A stretch of DNA of 64,000 nucleotides, taken from assembly GCF_020782245.1 (NCBI RefSeq), contig NZ_JAJGNP010000002.1, positions 124,001-188,000 on the forward strand. The letters run 5' to 3'. A model generated the notes under the pieces. That model was not told the DNA's origin. It was given only the letters and a program-made list of their open reading frames with translations, and did not search any database. A program made the translations under genes and the position numbers. This DNA is from Sphingobium soli (GTDB lineage Bacteria; Pseudomonadota; Alphaproteobacteria; Sphingomonadales; Sphingomonadaceae). Positions 45,101 through 53,396 of this stretch are shown here, piece after piece. How positions within the stretch are numbered: the first letter of the stretch is position 1; every line of letters begins with the position of its first letter.

Positions 45101-45408
45101 CTATTGGTGATATCGCCGGTCGTGCCGGGCGCGACCAGGATACCGGTGACGTTATCCGCGTCGTTGATGGTGATCGTTCCCCCGTTCGAAACGTCATTAT
45201 TGCTGTCCACCGTCACCGCGGTCCCGCTGGTCAGCGTAATCGACCCGGCGGATGTGATGGTGATGTCGTCGGCCGATCCGCTAGCCACGGTCGATGTCCG
45301 GGCAGGCGCGGTGGTTGCGGACGTAATCTTGGTTTCTGCCGCCGCGTCCGTGCCGGCTAGTGCCGCCAGAACCGGGGCGATGGCCGTACAGGCCAAAAGA
45401 TGTCGCAT
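42193..45408 (-). CDS. Autotransporter with beta-helix passenger and Asp-rich loops
   Basis: 1,071 residues from ATG 45408 with AGGAGA upstream. A signal peptide (1-23, PVLAALAGTDAAAE) is followed by a long repetitive passenger: units such as GDITNSGTITLTEDY, GDISHSGTISIEGNN and GDVTLRGAISATGEN are beta-helix rungs. Asp-rich loops stand out: AKDDDDDGDTDGPF and DDDDEDDTDIDDDGLTDS, the latter like calcium-binding repeats. The last ~270 residues form the outer-membrane beta-barrel (GRLGFWLQQVAFGSAKSVGS to ISFRATVNFVL, ending in a C-terminal hydrophobic residue). Type Va secretion. Function of the passenger unknown (adhesion is common). It lies 115 bases downstream of the TonB receptor gene, same strand. 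Confidence 0.88.
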   Translation of the reverse strand: MRHLLACTAIAPVLAALAGTDAAAETKITSATTAPARTSTVASGSADDITITSAGSITLTSGTAVTVDSNNDVSNGGTITINDADNVTGILVAPGTTGDITNSGTITLTEDYTAKDDDDDGDTDGPFAKGSNKKGIWVQSGAGHSGDISHSGTISIEGNNSAGIRLDGALTGDWATSGSITVVGDNSYGVVANDVTGDVTLRGAISATGENSIGAALLGDVDGAVKIQGSIVSNGYRYTTRPADTEDLDEDDLLQGGSAVVIAGNVSGGVIFDVPPVAGDDDDEDDTDIDDDGLTDSTEGSASIVTYGSSAAVQVGAADTDTMIGAVAAGGSGYGLIVNGTIAGYGIYDGVDANGLVIGGLGSNVDIAKGVLVNGSIGAVSYDSNATAIRLGSGARSDTIQIGGVVGASGSSKEGTAARGLVIDSGATVSNLVVGGTVAAAALDDEKGTAIAILDSSGTVSSLKNTGAITASGGATNIAIDMSANSSGVTLSQSLASETAKAPQITGDIRLGSGNDNVTVSAGTITGDLALGGGNDGLSLSGASRLTGDTSFGTGSASLTLSDTAAIVGAIDFGGGSGTLTMGGTSSLSGAINNAGGIDVVLNGGTLNATNGGTIALNSLAANGTSTIGVTIDADKGTSTLYDVSGAASFASGSQVKVNLAQVGGSEGDYVIVRAGSLNGAPAFDTETLLPYIFKGSVTGDNSAGTVTLSIAAKSVSELGLSGSTARAYDAIFNALDNDSDIADAYLGISDGSTLNANLRQMLPDHAGGTFEAVTSGSRATARILSDPNGIYRTKDGRLGFWLQQVAFGSAKSVGSTASYDINGWGAGGGVEYLTGLGAFGGSFAYIHGSDSSGSSNNAVDSDQYELAAHWRGQWGPLLAFARLSAAKINFSGTRHFENGDVTRTADGEWDGDLYSATAGLSYQLQFNRFSLRPAVGIDYYRLKEDGYAETGGGDAFNLTVLDRTSDETTANGTITAGYDFGSLNPADGWVRLELEGGRRQIIGGSLGDTTAYFKDGDQFTLVAEDRTNGWTGRARLYGGTDTFRVGGEFGAEEQQNHVAISFRATVNFVL

Positions 45409-45523
45409 GATGTCTCCTCTGCGTGCCGCGCTGCAATTATTCTGAAAGGCGCGCGTGCGCATGGGACGTCGCCGGGCCGTGCTTCCCGTCCGGCGCTGCG
45501 ACGAATGGATATTCAGGCGATCG

Positions 45524-47959
45524 TCAAAAGGCGAAATCGATCCCTAAACGCACGGTGCGCGGCCGCAGCGGCGTGTAATAGTCTGACCGCAAATCGAACG
45601 GCGTGCCGAGCGAAAAGCGATTGCCATCGCTGTCGAGCAGGTTGGTGAGCGATAGCGAATATTGCAGGGGCCCACGCCGGAGACTGGTGGTCAGGCTGGT
45701 GTCGATATAATCGCCCTGCGTCTGCCCCAATATCGGTCCGACGCCCAGTCTGGATTTTCCGACATAGCGCGCAGCGCCATTGACATGAAGGTCCGTGTCG
45801 CCGGCCAAGGCTATCCGATAATCGGCCGCCAGACGCCCCCCCAGATTGGCAACATTGGGCAGGGAAAGGGATTCGCCGTCAAAGGACAAGGCGCGTAGAA
45901 ACTGCGCGGGCCGGCTGAGTTTGCTGTCATTGTAGATGAAGCTGCCGTCAAGGGTCAGCGCAGGCAGTGGTCGCAGCACGATCCTGCCTTCTATCGTATA
46001 AATCCGACCGTCCCCGATATTTGCGGTCGTCGGCAATCCGATCCGGTCGGTGACGTCGGCCTGGATATCGCGCCAGTCGGTATAGGCCACGTTGGCGCTG
46101 AGCGCGAACGGGTCGCGGCCCGGCGCGCCCTTGCGAAACCCGAGCTCGAAGGTGGAAACGCGGTCATTCTGGTATCGACGCACCCTCTGGTCATCGACAG
46201 CAAGGCCACCCGGTCGAAAACCCCGCTGAAACCTGGCGTAAAGGGTAATGTCAGGAATGGCGTCGGTCAGCAGGGAGGCGGAAGGCAGGAAGATTGTCTC
46301 GTTTCGATCCGCCTGTGCTTCGGCGCGGGCGAGGTCCGCCGACGACAGGGCGGCAATCGGGTCCAGAGCCGCGCCTGAAAGGCGGCTATTGGTCAGCCGC
46401 CCGCCGATGGTGGCGATCAGGCCCTGAACGGGCTCGAACGAGGCTTCCCCGAAAAGGGTCGCCTCTTTCACCTTGTTGCGTACCCCCGTCGCCGGCGCAG
46501 GCACGCCGCGTCCGAATACCGGCACGTTGGGGATGATTTCCGGGAGGACCGTGGCCGTGCCGAAGGAGGTCAACGATCGTTGGATGTCCGACGTGCTTTG
46601 AAGATAGGACGCGCCCAAAATCCAGCCCAATCCATTGTCGAGGTCACGCACCAGCCGGTTCTCGGTCGAGAAAATATCGACCTTGTTGTACTGGCGGAAC
46701 AGGGCCGGCGCGCCTTCGGGTTGGGTGGCGTCGTAGCTTTCTGTCAGTTCATGCCGGACAAAGCCGGTCGAAGAGACAAAGCGCAAACTGTCCCACTGGA
46801 GCTCGATCCGCAGGTTGCCGAGCACGTAATCGGAGGAATAGGGCTGGGTGACGGCCGACGCACGGTCCAGGCGGCCCACAGATCGGTCGGCATATTGTGC
46901 ATCGTCGCCCGCAATATGCTGGTAGACGCCATTGAGGTCGATGGTCCAGTTCTCATCCGGCGCGAAGCGCAGCGCCGTGCGGCCGCCCCAGGTTCGCACC
47001 CGGTTGACGTCATCCATGTCGCGAGTGACATCGTCGATATAGCCGCCTTCCTGAACGCCATAGCCCACCAGCCTCAATGCCAATTTCTCTGCAACGATCG
47101 GCATGTTGAGTGCCGCTGAAAGATCGCCCCCCAGATCGCCATGCTGGGTAACCGATACGCCGGCAGACATCTGGCCGCCATAGTCGCCCAGATTGGGCGC
47201 GTTGGGCATGATGCGGATGACCCCGCCCAAAGACCCGGCACCGTATAATGTGCCTTGCGGGCCCTCCAGCACCTCTACCCGGCCGACATCATAGAGTTTG
47301 AGGTCGGGGTCGGGAGCTGCATAGTTTAATCGCATATCACCCAGATATTGGCCCGTCGTCGCCTGGGTGGGGCCGGCAACGCCTGAATCAGCGATGGCCC
47401 GGATGAATAGCTTGTTGCGGCCATTGCCGGCGTGTGTGGAGCTGAGGCTTGCGATCCGCGCGAGCAGCGTTGCGCTGCCATTGGCGGCTTCCGCGCTGGT
47501 GAAAACACTGTTGTCGAGAGCTTCGACCATCCCTGCATAGCGGGGGAGGGGCGTGTCGCGCTTGGACGCGGTGACGATGATCTTGACCGGATCGGCCTGG
47601 GTTGCAGCTTTGGCGGCGATGGAGGACGAAGCGCGCGGACGGTAGGGTGATTGGGACCTCCCGCGCTCCAGACGCCATGTGTTCGCCGCAATGCGGCGTG
47701 CCTTGACCCCCGTTCCGTCCAGCAGTCGTTTGAGTGCCCCGTCGAGCGACATCTTCCCACTCAGGCCTTTGGTTGGCAGTCCTGCCAAGGACTGATCCGA
47801 CATGCCGATGCTGACGCCGGTCTGACGGCCAAGCGCGATCGCGGCCTCGCCCAGCCGACCGGGGGCGATGCTGATCCTGTGTCTGTCCGCCGCAAGTGCG
47901 GGCGCGGTAGTCGCCAAAATGGCGGCGGTGACGAAAAGAAGGTCAGTCCTGCGGCGCAT
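45524..47959 (-). CDS. TonB-dependent receptor with N-terminal signalling (STN) domain
   Basis: 811 residues. Signal peptide 1-23 (ATTAPALAA). Residues about 28-98 are the STN domain (ISIAPGRLGEAAIALGRQTG, KMSLDGALKRLLDGTGVKAR) that contacts FecR. The plug includes KLFIRAIADSGVAGPTQATT, DVGRVEVLEGPQGTLYGAGS and LGGVIRIMPNAP; the barrel runs to RTVRLGIDFAF with a terminal Phe. It imports a TonB-dependent substrate, such as a ferric siderophore or another large nutrient; which one is not evident. It overlaps the FecR gene by 17 bases. Confidence 0.92.
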   Translation of the reverse strand: MRRRTDLLFVTAAILATTAPALAADRHRISIAPGRLGEAAIALGRQTGVSIGMSDQSLAGLPTKGLSGKMSLDGALKRLLDGTGVKARRIAANTWRLERGRSQSPYRPRASSSIAAKAATQADPVKIIVTASKRDTPLPRYAGMVEALDNSVFTSAEAANGSATLLARIASLSSTHAGNGRNKLFIRAIADSGVAGPTQATTGQYLGDMRLNYAAPDPDLKLYDVGRVEVLEGPQGTLYGAGSLGGVIRIMPNAPNLGDYGGQMSAGVSVTQHGDLGGDLSAALNMPIVAEKLALRLVGYGVQEGGYIDDVTRDMDDVNRVRTWGGRTALRFAPDENWTIDLNGVYQHIAGDDAQYADRSVGRLDRASAVTQPYSSDYVLGNLRIELQWDSLRFVSSTGFVRHELTESYDATQPEGAPALFRQYNKVDIFSTENRLVRDLDNGLGWILGASYLQSTSDIQRSLTSFGTATVLPEIIPNVPVFGRGVPAPATGVRNKVKEATLFGEASFEPVQGLIATIGGRLTNSRLSGAALDPIAALSSADLARAEAQADRNETIFLPSASLLTDAIPDITLYARFQRGFRPGGLAVDDQRVRRYQNDRVSTFELGFRKGAPGRDPFALSANVAYTDWRDIQADVTDRIGLPTTANIGDGRIYTIEGRIVLRPLPALTLDGSFIYNDSKLSRPAQFLRALSFDGESLSLPNVANLGGRLAADYRIALAGDTDLHVNGAARYVGKSRLGVGPILGQTQGDYIDTSLTTSLRRGPLQYSLSLTNLLDSDGNRFSLGTPFDLRSDYYTPLRPRTVRLGIDFAF

Positions 47960-48890
47960 TCCCTTCCCTGGACGATGCCGGCTTCAAAACCCAAACGCCG
48001 TCCCTGGAAACGGCCGAAAGCCCCATCAATGGCGCGGCGCCCGAAAAGAAGCGTGCCGGATTCCTGTCCAGCCGGATCGTTCCTGTAAAGCGCATCGCTC
48101 CGGCAGAGGCAGTTGCCGTCACGGGAATGCCGAGCGATCGGCTGATGTCCTGGCTGATGTCGTCGATCGCGGCGTTGCTGTAGACCAGCCGTCCTTCGCG
48201 CCAACTGGCGACCGCGGCGGGCGCGACGTTCATGACGCGCAATCCTTGTGCATCGTCGGCAAGCGCCCGGCCAGCCGGTAGTGCGATCGCCTCCGCCTCC
48301 GGATTATAGATTACCTTGCCTTCGGACACGCCGATCCGGGTCGCCTTCGCCGTATGAACAATGTTGAACACCGTCCCTGCATCTTCGAACACGGCATCGC
48401 CGACGTTCACGCGGAAGGGATCACTGGCGTCGTGCCGGACGGTAAAGGCGGCCTCGCCGCGGTCCAGCGCGGCAAAGCGCATGTCGTTTCGATCGAGGCG
48501 CAGCCGCGTGTCGCCGTTCAGGTCGATCATCGTGCCGTCGTCGAGCGCAATGCGGCGGGTTTCGCCGGGGCGCGTGGTGACGCTGTAAATGTCAGCGCGA
48601 TTCATCATGCCGATCGACACGGTTGCGACTAGGGCAGCGGCGACCGCCCCGCCTGCCGCCCAGCGCCATGCCACACGGCGCGGCGGCGGCGCAGCATCAT
48701 TGGCGGCCAAGGGCATCGTTACCGGGTCTGCCGGAATGATGGCGTCCAAATCCGCGTCCTGCGCCATCAGCGCGTCATAGGCCAGCGCGCGCGCAGGATC
48801 GCCCTCCAGCCAGATGGTGAAGGCCTCCCAGTCGTCAAATCCAGGATCGCGCGTGCGGATCACCCACGCGAGCGCCTCCTCGTTCACCAT
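47943..48890 (-). CDS. FecR-type anti-sigma regulator
   Basis: 315 residues. The cytoplasmic N-terminal part (NEEALAWVIRTRDPGFDDWE, FTIWLEGDPARALAYDALMA) is the DUF4880-type sigma-binding region. A membrane helix (WRWAAGGAVAAALVATVSIG, about 89-108) follows, then the periplasmic FecR domain (RRIALDDGTMIDLNGDTRLR, LDRGEAAFTVRHDASDPFRV) and a C-terminal STN-like segment. It passes the signal from the receptor to the ECF sigma factor. Between fecI-like and receptor genes, same strand. Confidence 0.92.
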   Translation of the reverse strand: MVNEEALAWVIRTRDPGFDDWEAFTIWLEGDPARALAYDALMAQDADLDAIIPADPVTMPLAANDAAPPPRRVAWRWAAGGAVAAALVATVSIGMMNRADIYSVTTRPGETRRIALDDGTMIDLNGDTRLRLDRNDMRFAALDRGEAAFTVRHDASDPFRVNVGDAVFEDAGTVFNIVHTAKATRIGVSEGKVIYNPEAEAIALPAGRALADDAQGLRVMNVAPAAVASWREGRLVYSNAAIDDISQDISRSLGIPVTATASAGAMRFTGTIRLDRNPARFFSGAAPLMGLSAVSRDGVWVLKPASSREGNAPQD

Positions 48891-48945
48891 GGCTTTAGCC
48901 CTGTTCCTATTATGCCCCTTGCTAGGCCTGACGTCGCCGACCCGC

Positions 48946-49458
48946 TCATTCCGTATCCATTTTCTGCTTGAGCGCGATCATTGCGCGATAGGCCTTTTGC
49001 AGGTCCTTCTCCACCGTGGTGAGGCTGACCCCCAGCTCATCGGCAATGACTTTCTGCCCGACTCCTTCGATCCGGAAGCGGCGGAAGACCAACTCGACCC
49101 TAGGCCCCAGTGCACGCAGCACGCTGCGCGCTTCGCCCAGTTGCTGGGTCAGGATCAACCGGTCGTCTACCGGGACGTCATCGGTGGGGTCAGCCATGAC
49201 GCCGCCTGCGCCCCCGGCCCAATCCTGCTCGCGCCGCTCGCGGCGTGTCGATGATCGATATCGGTCGAGCATCAGATTGTTGGCCATGCGATAAAGATAG
49301 GGCAGTGGATCGGCCACCGGGCCGAGGTCCTTGGCCTCCAGCTTCATCCACATATCCTGCAACAGGTCTTCAGCGTCGTCGCCCGCGCCGCGCGCGCGCA
49401 AAAAGCGCAGCAGCGCGGCGCGGTGCGTCATGAATATCGCGGAAAGGCCGGTGGCCAT
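48946..49458 (-). CDS. FecI-type ECF sigma factor
   Basis: 170 residues from ATG 49458; an ATG at 49500 would add 14. Region 2: HRAALLRFLRARGAGDDAED, LLQDMWMKL and DPLPYLYRMANNLMLDRYRS. Region 4: GVGQKVIADELGVSLTTVEK, DLQKAYRAMIALKQKM. It directs RNA polymerase to the receptor operon when FecR is signalled. Divergent from the beta-lactamase-fold hydrolase gene, with about 130 bases between them. Confidence 0.92.
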   Translation of the reverse strand: MATGLSAIFMTHRAALLRFLRARGAGDDAEDLLQDMWMKLEAKDLGPVADPLPYLYRMANNLMLDRYRSSTRRERREQDWAGGAGGVMADPTDDVPVDDRLILTQQLGEARSVLRALGPRVELVFRRFRIEGVGQKVIADELGVSLTTVEKDLQKAYRAMIALKQKMDTE

Positions 49459-49591
49459 GCCTGTTCTGGGTCCAATGCGTGCGATCAGGCCGGATGCCAT
49501 AGAGGGGGTTGCGGGGTGTTGGCAATCGGCAAGCTGTTTACGTTGCCGCGAGCGTGCTTTAGCGCGGCAGGCTAAGGCCAGGCGATGAGGG

Positions 49592-50797
49592 ATGCGGATG
49601 CTTGACGGGTTGGACAGGGCGGCAGCGATAGCGGCGGGCATGGATGCGGACCGACTGGATGCGCTCGTGATGTTTCTCGACCACCACTATATCCAGAGCG
49701 GCAAGCTGCCCCACATGCAGTTTTTCCTGTCGCGCGATGAGGTGCCGCTGCTATCGGTGACGCGCGGTGCGGCGCGGGTCGACGGGACCCCGCTGCACCC
49801 CGATGCCCTCTATCGCATCGCATCAATGACGAAGCCGGTCACGTCCGTTGCCTTCATGATGCTGGTGGAGCAGGCTTTGGTCGCTCTCGACACGCCGGTC
49901 ACCGACGTCATCCCTGAATTTGCGGACTTGCGCGTTGGGAGCGCGAGCCAAAGCCGGCCTGCACGCCCGATGCAGATGATTGATCTTCTGCGCCATACGT
50001 CGGGCCTGACCTATGGTTTGCAGCGGCAGACCGCGATAGACGCGCGCTATCGGGAGATGGGGCTGGACGAGTTTCAGCAAAAGCGCAGCTCCGACCAGTT
50101 CATTGCCGATCTCGCGACCTTGCCGCTGGAATTTTCTCCGGGAGACAGATGGAATTATTCGGTGTCTACGGACGTGCTGGGCGTCGTGGTCGAGCGATTG
50201 ACGGGAACGGACCTGCAAAGCCATTTCGAGCGCGCCATCTTCACGCCGCTGGGCATGGAAGACACCGGCTTTGTGCTGCCCGACAGCAAGACGGCGCGCA
50301 TGACGGACGCCTGGCGGCTGGAGGAAAGCGGGGTGCGCGTTCCCGCCGACCTGGGTGCGCGCAGCGGCTGGCGGCGGGCCGGATGTTTCTTTTCGGGCGG
50401 CGGCGGGCTGGTGTCGAGCGTCGCCGACTATCATCGGTTCGCCCGGATGTTGCTGCGCGGTGGCGAACTCGATGGCACGCGTCTGCTGTCGGAGGAGACG
50501 GTCGCGGCGATGCGGACCAACCAGTTGCCCGGCGGCAGCGACCTGGCGGGCATGTCGAGCGCGATGTTCAGCGAGGCGGATTATCAGGATGTGGGTTTTG
50601 GCCTGGGCTTCGCCATGGGGTTGGAGAGGGGCGAATATTATTGGGGTGGTGTGTTTTCGACCTATTTCTGGATCGACCCGGTGGAACGGCTGATCGGGAT
50701 ATTCATGACCCAGCTTCTGCCATCCAGCGCCTATCCTGTGCGGGCGCAAATGCGCGCGGCCGTGTCCGATGCGATTGTCCGATCGTGGCGCGGCTGA
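49592..50797 (+). CDS. Class C beta-lactamase-fold serine hydrolase
   Basis: 401 residues. SxxK motif at 78-81 (RIASMTKPVTS), the YxN-type motif as WNYSVSTDVLG (Tyr189), and HTSGLTYG in between. GGGGLVSSVADYHRFARMLL and the C-terminal GEYYWGGVFSTYFWIDP fit the family. No signal peptide is seen, so it is probably cytoplasmic: an esterase or peptidase of the EstB type rather than a true antibiotic-destroying enzyme. Stands alone ahead of the glycogen operon. Confidence 0.88.
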   Translation: MRMLDGLDRAAAIAAGMDADRLDALVMFLDHHYIQSGKLPHMQFFLSRDEVPLLSVTRGAARVDGTPLHPDALYRIASMTKPVTSVAFMMLVEQALVALDTPVTDVIPEFADLRVGSASQSRPARPMQMIDLLRHTSGLTYGLQRQTAIDARYREMGLDEFQQKRSSDQFIADLATLPLEFSPGDRWNYSVSTDVLGVVVERLTGTDLQSHFERAIFTPLGMEDTGFVLPDSKTARMTDAWRLEESGVRVPADLGARSGWRRAGCFFSGGGGLVSSVADYHRFARMLLRGGELDGTRLLSEETVAAMRTNQLPGGSDLAGMSSAMFSEADYQDVGFGLGFAMGLERGEYYWGGVFSTYFWIDPVERLIGIFMTQLLPSSAYPVRAQMRAAVSDAIVRSWRG

Positions 50798-50907
50798 CGG
50801 ATCAAAAGGCCGCGCGACAAGTTCTTGCTGCACCGCCGAAATGCTGATGGCGCTGGTCTTGCGCCTATGCCATCATCATGGGTGATTCAGCAGGGGGACG
50901 TCACGCC

Positions 50908-53376
50908 ATGAACTTTGAGGGCCAGACCAAACTTCCCCGGCCCGCACCGCGGCAGGTCGATCCCGAATTGCTGGCCCGCGAAATCGTCGAGCGGCTGACC
51001 TATCGCATCGGCAAGGATGCCGCCGCCGCAAAGCCCCATGACTGGCTGCATGCCGTCATCCTGGCGATCCGCGACCGGGTGATCGACGCCTGGATCGAAT
51101 CCACCCACAAAACCTACGAGGCGCAGGGGCGGCGGGTTTATTATCTCAGCCTGGAATTCCTGATCGGCCGGTTGATGCGCGACGCTGCATCCAACATGGA
51201 AATGCTGGACGATCTTCAGGCCGCGCTGGCGTCGTTGGGTGTCGATATGGACATCATCGCCGCGCTGGAGCCCGACGCCGCGCTGGGCAATGGTGGCCTG
51301 GGTCGGCTGGCGGCTTGTTTCATGGAAAGCATGGCGACGGTGGACGTGCCCGCTTATGGCTATGGCATCCGCTATGTAAACGGCATGTTCCGGCAGGAAA
51401 TCAGCGATGGCTGGCAGGTGGAATTGCCCGAAAACTGGCTGGCGCATGGCAATCCCTGGGAGTTCGAGCGGCGCGAGGCGAGCTACGAGGTCGGCTTTGG
51501 CGGACGCGTCGATCCGGCGGAGGGGGGGGAGGCTGGACCGCATCAGATGCACTGGCGGCCGGGCGAACGCGTCATCGCCACCCCCTATGACACGCCGATC
51601 GCGGGCTGGCGGGGCAAGCGGGTCAATACGCTGCGACTGTGGGAAGCCCAGCCCATCGACCCGATCCTGCTCGATAAATTCAACGCCGGCGACCATCTTG
51701 GCGCCTTATCAGAAAGCAATCGGGCGGAAGCGCTGACCCGCGTGCTCTACCCGGCCGACTCCTCACCCGCCGGGCAGGAATTGCGGTTGCGGCAGGAATA
51801 TTTCTTCTCCTCCGCTTCGCTACAGGACATTGTCCGTCGGCATATTCAATATTTCGGCGACATCCGGACGCTGCCTGACAAGGCGGCGATCCAGCTTAAT
51901 GACACCCATCCGGCGGTTTCGGTCGCTGAATTGATGCGCATTTTGCTCGACGATCATGGGCTGGACTTCGACGAAGGGTGGGACATTACCCGCCGCACCT
52001 TCAGCTATACCAACCACACCCTGTTGCCCGAGGCGCTGGAGAGCTGGCCAGTGCCGCTGTTCGAGCGGCTGCTGCCGCGCCACATGCAGATCGTCTATGC
52101 GGTGAACAGCCGGCTGCTGGCGGAAGCGCGCCGGTCCGGGCAGTTTGATGACGGCGCGATCGGCGCGATTTCCCTGATCGACGAGCATGGCGGCCGCCGG
52201 GTGCGAATGGGCAATCTCGCCTTTGCCGGATCGCACAGCGTCAACGGTGTGTCGGCGCTGCACACCGATCTGATGAAGGAAACGGTCTTCGCTGACCTGC
52301 ACCGCCTTTACCCCGCGCGCATCAACAACAAGACCAATGGCGTCACCTTCCGCCGCTGGCTGATGCAGTGCAATCCGGGCCTCACCGCTTTGATCCGTGA
52401 TGCCATAGGCGATCGGTTCCTGGACGATCCCGAGGCGTTGCGCGAGCTGGATCGCTTCGCCGATGATGCTGCCTTTCAGGAGCGTTTCCTGACGGTCAAG
52501 CGCGCCAACAAGGTGGCGCTCTCTGAGCTGCTGCGCAAGCGTGTCAATGCCCGGATCGACCCGGCCGCCTTGTTCGACATTCAGATCAAGCGCATCCATG
52601 AATATAAGCGCCAGCTGCTCAACATCATTGAGGCGGTGTCGCTTTACGACCAGATTCGCTCTCATCCTGAAAGGGATTGGGCGCCGCGCGTCAAGCTGTT
52701 CGGCGGCAAGGCCGCGCCCAGCTATCATAACGCCAAGCTGATCATCAAACTGGCCAATGACGTGGCGCGCGCCGTCAATCACGATCCGGCAGTGCAGGGG
52801 CTTCTCAAGCTGCAATTCGTTCCAAATTACAATGTCTCCATGGCGGAAATGATGATCCCGGCGGCGGACCTGAGCGAACAGATTTCGACCGCGGGCATGG
52901 AGGCGTCGGGCACCGGCAACATGAAATTTGCGGTCAATGGCGCGCTGACCATCGGCACGCTGGACGGCGCCAATGTCGAAATGCGCGATCATGTCGGCGA
53001 GGATAACATCATCATCTTCGGCCTTACCGCGCAGGAGGTGAATGAGAGGCGTGCCAATGGCTATAACCCTGGCGAGGTGATCGGCCAGAGCCGCGAACTG
53101 GGACAGGCGCTCGATGCCATTGCCAGCGGCGTCTTTTCGCCGGACGATCCGGATCGCTACAAGCCGCTCATCCAGGATATCCATGATCATGACTGGTTCA
53201 TGGTCGCGGCCGACTTCGACAGCTATTCCGCGGCACAGCGGTCCGTCGACGCCCTGTGGAAGGATGAAGCGCTCTGGGCAAAAAAGGCCATCCACAATGT
53301 GGCGCGCATGGGCTGGTTCTCGTCCGATCGTACGATCCGCGAATATGCAACCGACATCTGGAAGCTGCCCGCATGA
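50908..53376 (+). CDS. glgP: Glycogen phosphorylase
   Basis: 822 residues from ATG 50908, with CAGGGGGA upstream; an ATG at 50878 would add ten. AALGNGGLGRLAACFMESMA, ESNRAEALTRVLYP, IQLNDTHPAVSVAELMRIL and MEASGTGNMKFAVNGALTIG (the pyridoxal-phosphate lysine) are family hallmarks. It releases glucose-1-phosphate from glycogen ends. First gene of glgP-glgB-glgC-glgA-glgX. Confidence 0.96.
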   Translation: MNFEGQTKLPRPAPRQVDPELLAREIVERLTYRIGKDAAAAKPHDWLHAVILAIRDRVIDAWIESTHKTYEAQGRRVYYLSLEFLIGRLMRDAASNMEMLDDLQAALASLGVDMDIIAALEPDAALGNGGLGRLAACFMESMATVDVPAYGYGIRYVNGMFRQEISDGWQVELPENWLAHGNPWEFERREASYEVGFGGRVDPAEGGEAGPHQMHWRPGERVIATPYDTPIAGWRGKRVNTLRLWEAQPIDPILLDKFNAGDHLGALSESNRAEALTRVLYPADSSPAGQELRLRQEYFFSSASLQDIVRRHIQYFGDIRTLPDKAAIQLNDTHPAVSVAELMRILLDDHGLDFDEGWDITRRTFSYTNHTLLPEALESWPVPLFERLLPRHMQIVYAVNSRLLAEARRSGQFDDGAIGAISLIDEHGGRRVRMGNLAFAGSHSVNGVSALHTDLMKETVFADLHRLYPARINNKTNGVTFRRWLMQCNPGLTALIRDAIGDRFLDDPEALRELDRFADDAAFQERFLTVKRANKVALSELLRKRVNARIDPAALFDIQIKRIHEYKRQLLNIIEAVSLYDQIRSHPERDWAPRVKLFGGKAAPSYHNAKLIIKLANDVARAVNHDPAVQGLLKLQFVPNYNVSMAEMMIPAADLSEQISTAGMEASGTGNMKFAVNGALTIGTLDGANVEMRDHVGEDNIIIFGLTAQEVNERRANGYNPGEVIGQSRELGQALDAIASGVFSPDDPDRYKPLIQDIHDHDWFMVAADFDSYSAAQRSVDALWKDEALWAKKAIHNVARMGWFSSDRTIREYATDIWKLPA

Positions 53377-53396
53377 CGAGAGGGTGCAGATAGGCG

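Noticed and set aside
49592-50797. True antibiotic-destroying class C beta-lactamase
   Set aside because: No signal peptide and family marks of EstB-like esterases; resistance cannot be claimed.
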